A stretch of 56,790 nt of DNA from Peribacillus kribbensis DSM 17871 (GTDB lineage Bacteria > Bacillota > Bacilli > Bacillales > DSM-1321): contig NZ_AUMQ01000038.1 of assembly GCF_000430765.1 (NCBI RefSeq), positions 1-56,790 on the forward strand, written 5' to 3'. The position numbers were made by a program, and so were the translations under genes. Below, one piece after another: positions 43,413 to 51,937 of this stretch. The notes beneath the pieces were generated by a model that was not told the DNA's origin, made no database searches, and was given only the letters and a program-made list of their open reading frames with translations. Each line of letters opens with the position of its first letter. Position 1 is the stretch's first letter.

Positions 43413-43568
43413 TTAACCACTAAAAGCTGTAATTAAGGATCTTTCTCGCTTAGGTTTATTTCTCTCTCTGAGGATTTCAATAACAAAGTGGTATGGCATA
43501 TTCAGGACTTCGTTGATATCCTTTCCATTTTTTATTACATCGAGGTTGAGTTCCTTCCAGCCGATCAC
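43413..43568 (-). pseudogene. 51-residue coding remnant, possibly phage-tail related
   Basis: From GTG the frame reads VIGWKELNLDVIKNGKDINE, VLNMPYHFVIEILRERNK and PKRERSLITAFSG before TAA. Its composition is clearly protein-like, and the ending resembles short phage tail-assembly proteins I have seen, but that is only a resemblance. No ribosome site precedes it, so it is likely the tail end of a lost gene. Confidence 0.35.
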
Positions 43569-43642
43569 GTTTGATAATTAGTTTTTTTATATGTTATAAA
43601 AAGTTAACATTTGGACTTTTAAAAGGCGCTCTTTGTAGAATT

Positions 43643-43782
43643 TTAGTACCTCATTTTGTTGCTTTGTTTTCGAATCCTCCTGGAAACCTCTAAGCCATCA
43701 AGTTTTGGGAACATCCAATCCAGAATAATGAAACTCCAATCACTTTCTTCAATTTTTTGGTCAGAAACAATACTTTTGTATT
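43643..43782 (-). pseudogene. Response-regulator receiver fragment
   Basis: The minus strand reads SIVSDQKIEESDWSFIILDW then MFPKLDGLEVSRRIRKQSN before TAA. ILDWMFPKLDGLEV is the receiver core around the phospho-acceptor aspartate. Nothing of the output domain or kinase is present. The rest of 43256-44024 shows no gene. Confidence 0.65.
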
Positions 43783-43905
43783 AAAAATCTGGGATTTAAT
43801 CTTCAAAAATAGAAGTGATTCCATGGTTTTAGTTTTTTCATTCGAACCGTCTATTCAACTGTGGGGGGGCATAGCTTGGAATGGCTGTTCACAATTAAAG
43901 GTTCA

Positions 43906-43962
43906 AAGCAAAAAGAAGACTTCACCCCTATCATAGATAGTGGACCGTCTTATTTTTGCTTT
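43906..43962 (-). terminator. Terminator after the GDPD-PhoD gene
   Basis: GCAAAAATAAGAC and GTCTTCTTTTTGC form the outer stem, with an inner CTATC/GATAG pair. TTTTTGC lies on the minus-strand 3' side, about 60 bp past the stop. Confidence 0.65.
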
Positions 43963-44024
43963 ATTTCGTGCCCTGAACTGCGGCAAATTAATTTGTCAAC
44001 ACCCATAGACTCCCTTTTATTTTT

Positions 44025-46235
44025 TTAGTTTTCAAGTTGGAACGTTTGGCTGTAATGAACCTTTCCGTTTTCATCGCGTATTTCCACGCCTGCTTGATTT
44101 TTAGCCGGATCTACACGGAACACACCGAAGTTGAAGAAATTACCTTCCGCATACAAGCTTTCAGGACCGAAGGTAGGATCCAATGCAGGAGGATTGATTT
44201 TTACTGCCCCGATTGGACCGCTGATCAGTTCGTGATAATCTGTTTTGCCGTCATGATTTGCATCGTATTTGATCACTTCGGCAAAATGCACATCGGTTGA
44301 GACGAAATAGACATTTTTGATTCCTTTTTCAATGATAAAATCCGAGATTTTTTTGAACTCATTTTCAAATCCTGTCGGGTCATTAGGGTCGGCATTATTT
44401 CCATTTGCCCAGCCATCCCTGACGTCTTTCTTTCCTGTCGGAATGGAGATTGGCACTGTCGTAACGACAAATTTCACCTTAGCCTTTGAGTCTAGCAGCT
44501 GCTGTTCAAGCCAGTTTAACTGTTCTTGGCCAAGCATTGTTTTATCCGGGCCATCCGCCATGGTGTTCGGAGAGCGGTACCCGCGGTTGTTGAGCATGAT
44601 CATATCCATCGTATTGCCCCATGAATACTTGTGATAAAGCTTGTCTCCTGCACTGCGTTCACTTGAAATCGGCCAATAATCCTTAAATGCACGCAAACCG
44701 GTTGGAGTCAGCGGTTGGGAGGGGCCAGAAAAGTCATTGGTCACTTCATGATCATCCCAAATGGCATACGTTCCTGCTTTCTGTAAAAGACTGCGTAAGC
44801 CTGCATCTGTACGATTCTCTTTATATTTTGCCCAGTAATCCTGTACGGTTTGGGAAGGAGGGTTAGGAACAGCCGGTGTCTTATTGTCGGCATAGATGCT
44901 ATCCCCGAGGAACAGGAAGTAATCCGGATTTAATGCAGACATTGCCTGGAACGATTTGTACGGCGGAATTTGTCCCTGACCGCCAGTGTCTCCGCCCCAG
45001 ACCATCGTTACTGGTTTTAGACTGTTTTTCTCAGGCACTGTTTTAAATGATCCCTTCACCGAATAGTCACTGGATAGGGCATGTGCACGATAATAATAAG
45101 TCGTATCTGCCTGTAATCCATCGACCTTCATATGGACAGTGTAATCTTGTTCCGATCGTGCAAGGCCGGTTTTTACGATTGGATGTCTAAAACTGCTATC
45201 GGTTGAAATTTCAAATTGCACTTTGGCCGGGCCATTCGTGCGTGCCCATAGTGTGGCAGAAGAATCCGTTACATCACCGCTTGCAACCCCATGTGAAATA
45301 AAAGGCTTTTCCATTAGATCTGCAAGCTGGCCAGGATTGCTCGTGAACTCTCCATCAACACCAAGAGAAAGCATGGAAACCATATCATCCTGTGTATTTA
45401 CTGTCCGCGGCTGAACGAGAAGATGGTTTTCGTGGGCAGCTTCCATGAAGGTTGGAACGACCAAATCTTGACTTGGTCCTACACCTGCTGCGTAATCAGA
45501 AATCCGCTTGAATTCCTGGAATACATCTTTACCTTGCAGCATATCCGCCGTATATAGCTGAATCCGTTTTACATCCGGTGCCAGGGATTGCAACTTACGA
45601 AGGCTGTCCTCACTGAATGATTCAAAAACAAGATTCTTGTTATTGAGGGCATTATATTTTTTCAAAGTCTCAACAAGTTTCTCTTCCATTCCAGGATCAA
45701 CATTTGGTGCTTTTGTTTCAATATAAAGGCCAACTTTTCCATGACCCTTTTCTTTTACAAATTGAATCGCTTCTTCCAGAGTGAGCACACGATGTCCTTT
45801 ATATTCCTTTTCTTTATCCTCATGACGTGCCCCGCTTGCATCCAGACGTTTAATTTCTTCCAGCGTGAAATCTTTCACCAGCCAAGGTGCACGGTCTGGA
45901 TAAAGTTGCTTCGCATTTGTTGTTGCCGCTAGAGAATCATCATTCATCAAAATTAAGTGGCCATCCTTCGTCATTCGAAAATTCAGTTCAACGTAATCTG
46001 CATGCCTATTAATTGCCTGCTTGAAGGCTGCATATGTATTTTCTGGGCCAAAGGCGGATGCACCCCGTTGGGCAATGACGGAAACATTTGAGGAAATCGG
46101 ACGTAACGTACTTTGCCCATTGTCCGTAGATGTTGCTTGGCTGCTTGTACTTGGGGAGGCGAAAACCGCCATAGAAGCTCCTGAAGATACTGTTAGGGAC
46201 AGACAAGCAAGCCCAGCTATAAAACTCTTTTTCAT
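44025..46235 (-). CDS. Secreted GDPD-PhoD fusion: inactive GlpQ-like domain plus PhoD phosphodiesterase
   Basis: This 736-residue exported protein starts at ATG 46235 (AGGGG nine bases ahead) with a signal peptide (about 1-27). Residues about 47-310 align with GlpQ-type glycerophosphodiesterase (VIAQRGASAFGPENTYAAF; YVELNFRMTKDGHLILMNDD; YIETKAPNVDPGMEEKL). The catalytic HRG histidine is Gln56, the ELD aspartate is Asn85 and the MHDE histidine is Asn98. Residues about 312-400 are a PhoD N-terminal Ig-like domain and 407-732 a PhoD metallophosphoesterase (GGDTGGQG, FLGDSIYADN, IWDDHEVTND, STDVHFAEV) that looks complete. Both families act on teichoic acid in B. subtilis. I infer a dead binding domain tethered to an active diesterase. 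Confidence 0.9.
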   Translation of the reverse strand: MKKSFIAGLACLSLTVSSGASMAVFASPSTSSQATSTDNGQSTLRPISSNVSVIAQRGASAFGPENTYAAFKQAINRHADYVELNFRMTKDGHLILMNDDSLAATTNAKQLYPDRAPWLVKDFTLEEIKRLDASGARHEDKEKEYKGHRVLTLEEAIQFVKEKGHGKVGLYIETKAPNVDPGMEEKLVETLKKYNALNNKNLVFESFSEDSLRKLQSLAPDVKRIQLYTADMLQGKDVFQEFKRISDYAAGVGPSQDLVVPTFMEAAHENHLLVQPRTVNTQDDMVSMLSLGVDGEFTSNPGQLADLMEKPFISHGVASGDVTDSSATLWARTNGPAKVQFEISTDSSFRHPIVKTGLARSEQDYTVHMKVDGLQADTTYYYRAHALSSDYSVKGSFKTVPEKNSLKPVTMVWGGDTGGQGQIPPYKSFQAMSALNPDYFLFLGDSIYADNKTPAVPNPPSQTVQDYWAKYKENRTDAGLRSLLQKAGTYAIWDDHEVTNDFSGPSQPLTPTGLRAFKDYWPISSERSAGDKLYHKYSWGNTMDMIMLNNRGYRSPNTMADGPDKTMLGQEQLNWLEQQLLDSKAKVKFVVTTVPISIPTGKKDVRDGWANGNNADPNDPTGFENEFKKISDFIIEKGIKNVYFVSTDVHFAEVIKYDANHDGKTDYHELISGPIGAVKINPPALDPTFGPESLYAEGNFFNFGVFRVDPAKNQAGVEIRDENGKVHYSQTFQLEN

Positions 46236-46244
46236 TTTTTTCAA

Positions 46245-46733
46245 CCCCTAGTTCATTTTTGCTTTCGTACTTTAAACTACAGGGGAAACGTTAAGTTTTG
46301 TTTACAAGAATACTAACTTTTAGTAAAATCCTGGAATATCAAACTTTTCGCTTAGTTTACAAATGAAAGATAGATTTATTCTCCTAAGACAAAATGCCCA
46401 ATTAACGATTTTTTACAGTCACTTATGGTAAGGGGAATATCATCATACACATCTAACTGTTTTTGTATTCAGTACATTCCAATCATAAACCTCACATGGC
46501 GAAGGAATGATAGGGCGATTGACCCGTTGAGACTTTGTCCATTATGATTGGTATCTATCTTCCAAAAGCAAGTGGTGAATTAGTAGCTTCAGGATGGCCT
46601 TTTACAATTTGAATATTTATTCTTCCTGCCGAATCCAGTATAAGGCTCGACATATAATCACTTTTCCCAGAACTATTTATACCAATACTCCAACTTGTCA
46701 CCCTTCTTATTCTCACTAAACCTATAAAACAAT
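46245..46733. other. Intergenic, about 490 bp
   Basis: AT-rich region upstream of the GDPD-PhoD gene. TTTACA strings occur at about 46301 and 46355, but not at regular Pho-box spacing, so no operator is called. No gene is supported. Confidence 0.4.
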
Positions 46734-46760
46734 GTAAAAAAGGCTCCTATGGGAGCCCTT
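46734..46760 (-). terminator. Terminator of the SleB-type hydrolase gene
   Basis: GGCTCC and GGAGCC pair across CATA, followed by TTTTTT on the minus strand. Confidence 0.88.
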
Positions 46761-46775
46761 TCCATTAATTAATCT

Positions 46776-47393
46776 TTATATAGCAAATGAATGGCTTCCG
46801 ATTTGCCTGATAACATGACGGGAGAAAATCCAGTTATCACTGGCAAGACGCGGGTTATAGTAATACAACGCACCACGGCTCGGATCCCACCCAAGGTATG
46901 CATCCCTTGCTGCCTGGTATGCTGAAGAATCAGGGGTTAAAAAGTACTGGCCATCCTGTACTGCGGAAATAGCATTCCTTTGGAAAATAACCTCTGATAT
47001 GGTATCAGGAAACATATTTGATTGGACTCGATTCAAAATGACAGAAGCTACTGCTACCTGCCCTTCGTAGCTTTCACCACGTGCCTCTCCATAAACAACA
47101 TGTGCCATCATGTTGATGTCCTCAAATCTTTTTGATGTTTTAGGACCTACCATTCCAAGTGCCTCAATATTAAAATCCTTTTGGAATCTTTTCACTGCAT
47201 TTTCTGTAACAGGGCCATAATAGCCTGTAACATGAGAATTAAAATAACCCATTTCCTTTAAAATTGTCTGAGTATGTATAACCTGTTCCCCAGTTGAACC
47301 AACAGATAACTGTGCCGCTTCAGCTGCCCTAAGTGAGAAACTAAAACTTAAAACAAAAACCCCAAGGCAAATCAAATTTTTTAAAAGCTTCAT
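46776..47393 (-). CDS. Cell-wall hydrolase, SleB/CwlJ type with peptidoglycan-binding domain
   Basis: This 205-residue secreted hydrolase has a signal peptide (about 1-26), a PG_binding_1 domain (about 28-88: GEQVIHTQTILKEMGYFNSH and AVKRFQKDFNI) and a Hydrolase_2 catalytic domain (about 93-204). The catalytic glutamate is in VYGEARGESYEGQVAVA, and SVILNRV.. and DNWIFSRHVIRQIGSHSFA complete the pattern. It is similar to the lytic transglycosylase SleB of spore cortex germination; the short length could also fit a vegetative or spore-coat paralogue. A normal single-gene unit. Confidence 0.9.
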   Translation of the reverse strand: MKLLKNLICLGVFVLSFSFSLRAAEAAQLSVGSTGEQVIHTQTILKEMGYFNSHVTGYYGPVTENAVKRFQKDFNIEALGMVGPKTSKRFEDINMMAHVVYGEARGESYEGQVAVASVILNRVQSNMFPDTISEVIFQRNAISAVQDGQYFLTPDSSAYQAARDAYLGWDPSRGALYYYNPRLASDNWIFSRHVIRQIGSHSFAI

Positions 47394-47565
47394 TATGTCC
47401 TCCTTGTTATTGTAATACCTTTAAGTATGTATACTCCCCTTTCCTTGAGGTAGTTTCCCTGTGCTATTTTTTTTAAACAAATTTAATTAAAAGGGTAATA
47501 TTTTACCAGGTTTAAATTCATAGTTTTACAAAAAATATCCTTCATAACCAACAGCGAACCCTCTA
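47394..47565. other. Upstream region of the SleB-type gene
   Basis: AT-rich, no gene. A possible sporulation promoter could not be assigned. A coding remnant begins at 47566. Confidence 0.35.
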
Positions 47566-47712
47566 CTACACTGCCAGAAGAGACTCGGTTAGTTTTTCGG
47601 CATAATCAACCCGGTGCCTAAAGATGCGCCCATCCACCTTTAGAACGGGCTGACCCATTAATCTAGAAGCAACATACGAAGAGTGAATTTTATATAATGT
47701 TATACCGACCTT
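47566..47712 (-). pseudogene. 48-residue coding remnant, unrecognised
   Basis: The minus strand reads KVGITLYKIHSSYVASRLMG, QPVLKVDGRIFRHRVDYAEK and LTESLLAV to TAG. The frame has no start codon and begins after TAA. The GQPVLKVDGRI segment resembles thioredoxin-fold proteins, but this is weak. It is probably the tail of a deleted gene, cut at the REP-like hairpin just upstream. Confidence 0.35.
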
Positions 47713-47727
47713 TTAATTACTTTTCCT

Positions 47728-47768
47728 GCCTGTTGGGAAATGGATTCAGGTCCCATTTCCCAACAGGC
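47728..47768. repeat. REP-like perfect hairpin
   Basis: GCCTGTTGGGAAATGG and CCATTTCCCAACAGGC form a 16-bp perfect stem with a nine-base loop. The GGGAAATGG core is shared with 27889-27924. There is no T-run. Confidence 0.85.
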
Positions 47769-47770
47769 AC

Positions 47771-47800
47771 AAAAAAATCCCGCAGGAGGTTCCTGCGGGC
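47771..47800 (-). terminator. Hairpin with T-run on the minus strand
   Basis: CCCGCAGGA and TCCTGCGGG pair around GGT, followed by seven T on the minus strand. It has no intact gene ahead of it and may have served a lost one. 47801-48145 holds the regulator's upstream region only. Confidence 0.75.
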
Positions 47801-48145
47801 AATTGGAGCCGGTGTCACCCGGTCCATTTGTCGAGTACTAAAACTTAGGGTTGAAGAATTACTGAATCGTGCAATTCGGCTGACTTTGATTTCTCAAGTA
47901 GTCCTGCTTTTCATAGGCAATGGATTATATTAACATGGAAGAAAGAGTAAAAATTCAGTTCTTTTCCTTGTTAACCAGAAATTATAAGTCATTACAGATA
48001 TTTAATCATATTTTCATAAAGTCTCAAAACCTGCTTAATCCCCGCATAATAGGATTAATTCGTTAATACTCTTGTTTTTAAGTAGTTTATTTGGTGTTTG
48101 CTACTAATGTATAATTATATGAATATTTCGAAGGAGGAGCTTCAG

Positions 48146-49060
48146 ATGGACTTTTCCTTGATCGGACAGAAAATCAGAGAGGTCCGATTGCAGCTGGGAA
48201 TGTCCCAGAAAGAAGTCTGCGCGGGAATTTGCAGCCAGGCGCAAATCAGCAAAATCGAAAAGGGCGAGGTATATCCTTCCGCTCCTACCCTTTATCAAAT
48301 TACAAAGAGACTGGGGCTTGACCTGAATTATTTTTTTGAAGGAGGCATCACCCAGCGGCAGGATTATGTGGATGAAGTTAAGAGCCAGCTAAAGGCAGCG
48401 CGGAGAAATGAAGATTATCAGCTGATCAAAGATCTTGTGAGGGCAGAGCTTTCGAATCCCATTTTCATGAACAATCAGGAAAATCGGCAGTTTTTACTCT
48501 GGCACAAAGGAATTTTTGAGTATAAGCTTGATAAGAACACAGACAAAGCCCTTGGGACCCTAAAGCAGGCACTTGCTATCACACATAAAAAGGACAATAT
48601 CTGGACTGAGACCGAGCTTGCGATTGTGATTTCAATCGGCTCAATCTACAGCGGGGAAAACCGGCTTGATGAGGCAATTGAAGTATTCAGGAAGACCCTT
48701 GCCTATGTAACCAATAAAATGAATATTGAAAGCCAGTCGATCCTGCCTTCGCTCTGCTTTAATTATTCCAACGCGCTGACCTGTGCTTCCCATTATGAGG
48801 AATCGATTCAATGCTGCCGGCAGGCAATTGAATGGCTGATTCAGCATGATAATATGTTTTTGCTTGGCGAGCTTCATTATAATATCGGCTATAACTATGA
48901 GTTCATGGGACAAGCCAGGGAGGCTTTCCGATATTACGAAAAGGCTGTGCGGATATTCACGCTTCAGAAGCAAACCAGGCAAATACCCTACATACGTGAA
49001 AAAATGGAGAGATTACAAAATGAGGCTGGTCCTCATTCAACTGGAGGAACGGGTTCATGA
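48146..49060 (+). CDS. XRE-TPR transcription regulator (PlcR/NprR-like layout)
   Basis: This 304-residue regulator has an N-terminal helix-turn-helix (about 5-60: IGQKIREVRLQLGMSQKEVC, ISKIEKGEVYPS) and then TPR-like helices (about 85-290: AIEVFRKTLAY, GELHYNIGYNYEFMGQAREA). This is the build of RNPP quorum sensors that bind a short peptide. No pheromone gene is visible next to it, so a peptide ligand is speculative. ATG 48146 has AAGGAGGAG. ATGA overlap couples it to the YknW-like gene, which it probably controls. Confidence 0.87.
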   Translation: MDFSLIGQKIREVRLQLGMSQKEVCAGICSQAQISKIEKGEVYPSAPTLYQITKRLGLDLNYFFEGGITQRQDYVDEVKSQLKAARRNEDYQLIKDLVRAELSNPIFMNNQENRQFLLWHKGIFEYKLDKNTDKALGTLKQALAITHKKDNIWTETELAIVISIGSIYSGENRLDEAIEVFRKTLAYVTNKMNIESQSILPSLCFNYSNALTCASHYEESIQCCRQAIEWLIQHDNMFLLGELHYNIGYNYEFMGQAREAFRYYEKAVRIFTLQKQTRQIPYIREKMERLQNEAGPHSTGGTGS

Positions 49061-49713
49061 TCTTTCGTATCTTTGATGGCTTGCTGCATCCGGCAAAGCT
49101 AAGAAATGAATTGGCTGAAGCTGAAGCTGTCAGCGGGCTGCCGCTGCGGGTGGTCCTGGCCTTTATATCAAGTTTATTTTTATTTTCTCTGAGCGGTTTT
49201 TTAGGAGTCGGCTCTGAGCATTTATCCGGAAAGGCTGCTGTATGGAGTCCTGCCGACTATGAAGGAATTAAATTGTTTTTTCTGGGCGGCCAATTTCTAT
49301 CCGGACTGTTTTATGCACTTATCATTCTTTACTTTTTTGGTTTGTTTTTTCACATATTATTTGAAATTGATTTTCACAAAATACTGGCGGTCCAGCTGAT
49401 CGTGCTCGTGATCAGTCTTGCGGGCAAAGCCGTCTCCACCCTGATGGGTACTCTGGGAGGGATCCCGGTGTCGGCTTCCCCTTTTTCTCTCGGAGTCATC
49501 GGCCATTATCTTACGAATTACGAGCCCGTCTTGTACTTTCTTGGCCAGATCTCCCTTTTTCAGGCAGCGGCAATCGTGTTCCAGATTTATATGTTCCGCG
49601 CTTTGACCCAAAAGAGGACAGGCATCATTACAATATGGGTTCTTGTTCTGCATGTCTTGTTCTGGATCATTGAAGCAATTTTACTTTCTATTAATCTGGC
49701 CAAATTTCTGTAG
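49057..49713 (+). CDS. YIP1-family membrane protein (YknW-like)
   Basis: This 218-residue protein has a cytoplasmic N-terminus (RIFDGLLHPAKLRNELAEAE) and five hydrophobic segments, the YIP1 pattern. In B. subtilis the YIP1 protein YknW works with the adaptor YknX and the YknY-YknZ ABC transporter against the SdpC toxin; here a YknX-like gene follows 14 bp later, which supports the assignment. Function in assembly of such an export complex is inferred. Confidence 0.75.
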   Translation: MIFRIFDGLLHPAKLRNELAEAEAVSGLPLRVVLAFISSLFLFSLSGFLGVGSEHLSGKAAVWSPADYEGIKLFFLGGQFLSGLFYALIILYFFGLFFHILFEIDFHKILAVQLIVLVISLAGKAVSTLMGTLGGIPVSASPFSLGVIGHYLTNYEPVLYFLGQISLFQAAAIVFQIYMFRALTQKRTGIITIWVLVLHVLFWIIEAILLSINLAKFL

Positions 49714-49727
49714 AGGAGGGCTCCGCC

Positions 49728-50975
49728 ATGAACAAAAAAGCCATTGCGGCAGTTTCCATTCTGGCAGCTACATTCATAGCACTTAATCTTTTTCTTATTT
49801 TTAAAGATGATAATAAAATCAAGCGGACCTCCTATCTCAATAAATGGCAGGCTGCCAAAAAGCAGACGCTGCGAAAGGAGCTTCCGGCATCCGGGGTCGT
49901 CATTCCGGAAGAAGAACAGTATGTACACCATGATCCCAAGAAAGGGACCTTTCAAAAATTCCTTGTTAAAAAAGGAGACCAGGTAACGGCCGGGACTCCG
50001 CTTTACACATTCGTTCCTCAGGATCACGAGGAGCTCCAGCAGCAGCTGGAGTCGCAGAAGTCTGCGGCTGAAGGAGAATTACAGAGCATCAAAGAGCATA
50101 TCGACAGCCTGACTAGCTATAAAAGCAGTCTCGAAACTTCCAGCACCGATACGTATGCTGCAGCAGCTGACCCGGCGGCCAAGGATCAAACCAGCCCAAA
50201 TGATTTAAAAATTTTCGAGCTTGAAAAAGATCTTTACAGCCTGGAAGCCGATCAGTCCCGGATGCAGGCAAGGGTGTCGGCCATTGACAGCCAGCTGTCC
50301 TCCTTAAGCACTGACAGCTCAGAGGTGAGTGTCGAAAGTGAAGTGGACGGTTATGTTTCGGATATAAAGCAGAGCCTGAAGAATCCGCTTATTACCATCA
50401 GCTCCATAAAAACGGCAGTTGCCGGCTCACTGTCAGAAAAGAACAGGCAGGATGTCAAGGAAGGCATGGAGGTGCGGATCCTGTCCCAGAGGGGCAATCA
50501 TGAATCAGCTGGCGAGATCACGGCTGCTTCTAACTTTCCTGAAAAAAAGCCTGAGGTGAAATCTAAAAGCTCTTATGCGTTCCAGACTTCCATTGCCAAG
50601 CAGAAGCCTTTCGCGCTTGCCGGCTCCCATGTGGATGTGCAGATCATAACAAAAGAGGCTAAGGGAGCTGTCGTTGTACCAGAGGAAGCTCTCCTGAAGG
50701 AAAAGGAGCGTTATTATGTATTTGCGCTCGGATCGGACGGTCTTCTGCATAAAAGGCAGGTGGAGCCCGGATTTACAGTGGATGGCAAGCGGGAAATCAG
50801 ATCCGGTCTGAAGTCTGGAGATGCGGCTGCCTCCAATTACAAAGAGGTTGTAGAAAATAAAGGGCCCTTCTTTACCCAGCTTCATGCCGAAGACCTGCAG
50901 GCGTCCCGGCTAAAAAAACTCCTTGAAGGCAAGAAATGGCTCTTGTCCTTCTTCAGCGGAGTAAAAAATGGATAA
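49728..50975 (+). CDS. HlyD/MacA-type membrane-fusion adaptor (YknX-like)
   Basis: This 415-residue protein is anchored by one N-terminal helix (about 5-24). It has a split biotinyl-lipoyl-like domain (KGTFQKFLVKKGDQVTAGTP, then SEVDGYVSDIKQSLKNPLIT), a coiled-coil hairpin (about 100-190), and a beta-barrel and membrane-proximal part with VVPEEALLKEKERYYVFALG. Such adaptors join MacB-type ABC permeases. The expected yknY/yknZ ATPase and permease genes are absent; a terminator follows at once and then mobile-element relics. AGGAGGG lies seven bases before ATG. Confidence 0.85.
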   Translation: MNKKAIAAVSILAATFIALNLFLIFKDDNKIKRTSYLNKWQAAKKQTLRKELPASGVVIPEEEQYVHHDPKKGTFQKFLVKKGDQVTAGTPLYTFVPQDHEELQQQLESQKSAAEGELQSIKEHIDSLTSYKSSLETSSTDTYAAAADPAAKDQTSPNDLKIFELEKDLYSLEADQSRMQARVSAIDSQLSSLSTDSSEVSVESEVDGYVSDIKQSLKNPLITISSIKTAVAGSLSEKNRQDVKEGMEVRILSQRGNHESAGEITAASNFPEKKPEVKSKSSYAFQTSIAKQKPFALAGSHVDVQIITKEAKGAVVVPEEALLKEKERYYVFALGSDGLLHKRQVEPGFTVDGKREIRSGLKSGDAAASNYKEVVENKGPFFTQLHAEDLQASRLKKLLEGKKWLLSFFSGVKNG

Positions 50976-51013
50976 AAAAATTCCTGGGCAGCATCTGCTC
51001 AGGAATTTTTATT
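50976..51013 (+). terminator. Terminator of the regulator/YknW/YknX-like operon
   Basis: AAATTCCTGGGCAG and CTGCTCAGGAATTT pair (one mismatch) across CAT, followed by TTATTTATTT. Confidence 0.88.
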
Positions 51014-51459
51014 TATTTACTCGTTTCATTTTATCCAGAAATTCTTTGGTCAATCGCTTTTCACTTTGAGAAGCCATACTTTTAAGGAGAGGCCTCTTCC
51101 TTTGCTGCGATTGATTCACACATAATCCATTAAAAGAAGCAAACTTCAACTACTACCCCTCCTGCCTTCATCCTGGTGCCCATCAGACCGAACACTCACT
51201 TGCTACTATATACCCGGATCCCTCAGGTCTAAACATAAAAAATTCGAGAAATGGAGATTGTCCCCATTTCCTTGCCCTTCAACCCTTGTGCCGCTTGATT
51301 TTAACTATCTTTTTTATGGGGTCTGTCCCTATTTCCCGTAGTTTTTTTGAATAGGGATGGAGTTGAAAATGTAGTATAATGAAAAAATACGTTCTTTTCC
51401 TCCGGCTGCTGATGCCGGCATTTTCTTGCTGGTTCCAGGCGCCCTGGAAAAGAGAATGG
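51014..51459. other. Intergenic, about 450 bp, with two REP-like motifs
   Basis: REP-like strings are at 51247-51272 (GAAATGGAGATTGTCCCCAT) and 51316-51338 (ATGGGGTCTGTCCCTATTTC). No intact gene is seen. Confidence 0.6.
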
Positions 51460-51930
51460 TTAGTTATTTTCAACTAAATATTTGGGAAAGGGTGATGCGG
51501 CAGAGCTGGTTTCTGCCCTCGGCTCTGCGCAGAGCCTGTAATTTCCTGCGGATCCTGGAAATACTGGCGGCTTTTCGTGGATGAATTGATCCATGGATCC
51601 AAGCATCTCGGCGTAGTATCTTCCTTGGAAAACATGTCCATCCTGTTGGTAGCGCCTATTAATATAGAAGAAGTACCTCGTGTTCAGCTTTTTCATGACC
51701 GGTGCGGTTGGACACTGATGGTTTCGCGCGGGGAGAATGGACTTGATTGCACTGGCTTCTGGCAGCATCGACAGCTGCGTATTCGGAACCTTGTCATCGA
51801 GAAAATGATCGGCACGGCGATTTTCGTCGCAGATGATCATAAGTGCACCGGAATGCCAGCATGGCATTTTCTAGTTATTCGTTTATCTCCTTTTTTGGTT
51901 TTGAATATACACGTTTTACAAATACATTTT
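51460..51930 (-). pseudogene. REP-associated tyrosine transposase (RAYT, Y1_Tnp) relic
   Basis: The longest frame (51460-51867) retains ICDENRRADHFLDDK, KKLNTRYFFYINRRYQQDGH and VFQGRYYAEMLGSMDQFIHE, which match the conserved 'NRR..IF.DD', 'LNTRY..YFNRR....GHVFQGRY.A' blocks of IS200-like REP transposases. The HUH segment (TNHxHL) is reduced to ARNHQCPTAP, and the C-terminus is scrambled after QFIHEK. The start region is also shifted. It is inactive. REP-like palindromes stand on both sides. Confidence 0.75.
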
Positions 51931-51937
51931 GAAAAAA

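Noticed and set aside
46290-46370. Pho boxes before the GDPD-PhoD gene
   Set aside because: Two TTTACA strings are present but about 54 bp apart, not in the 11-bp phased direct repeats expected for PhoP binding.
47697-47933. 78-residue plus-strand ORF
   Set aside because: It runs straight through two perfect hairpins and lacks a ribosome site; the coding sense in this stretch is a remnant on the other strand.
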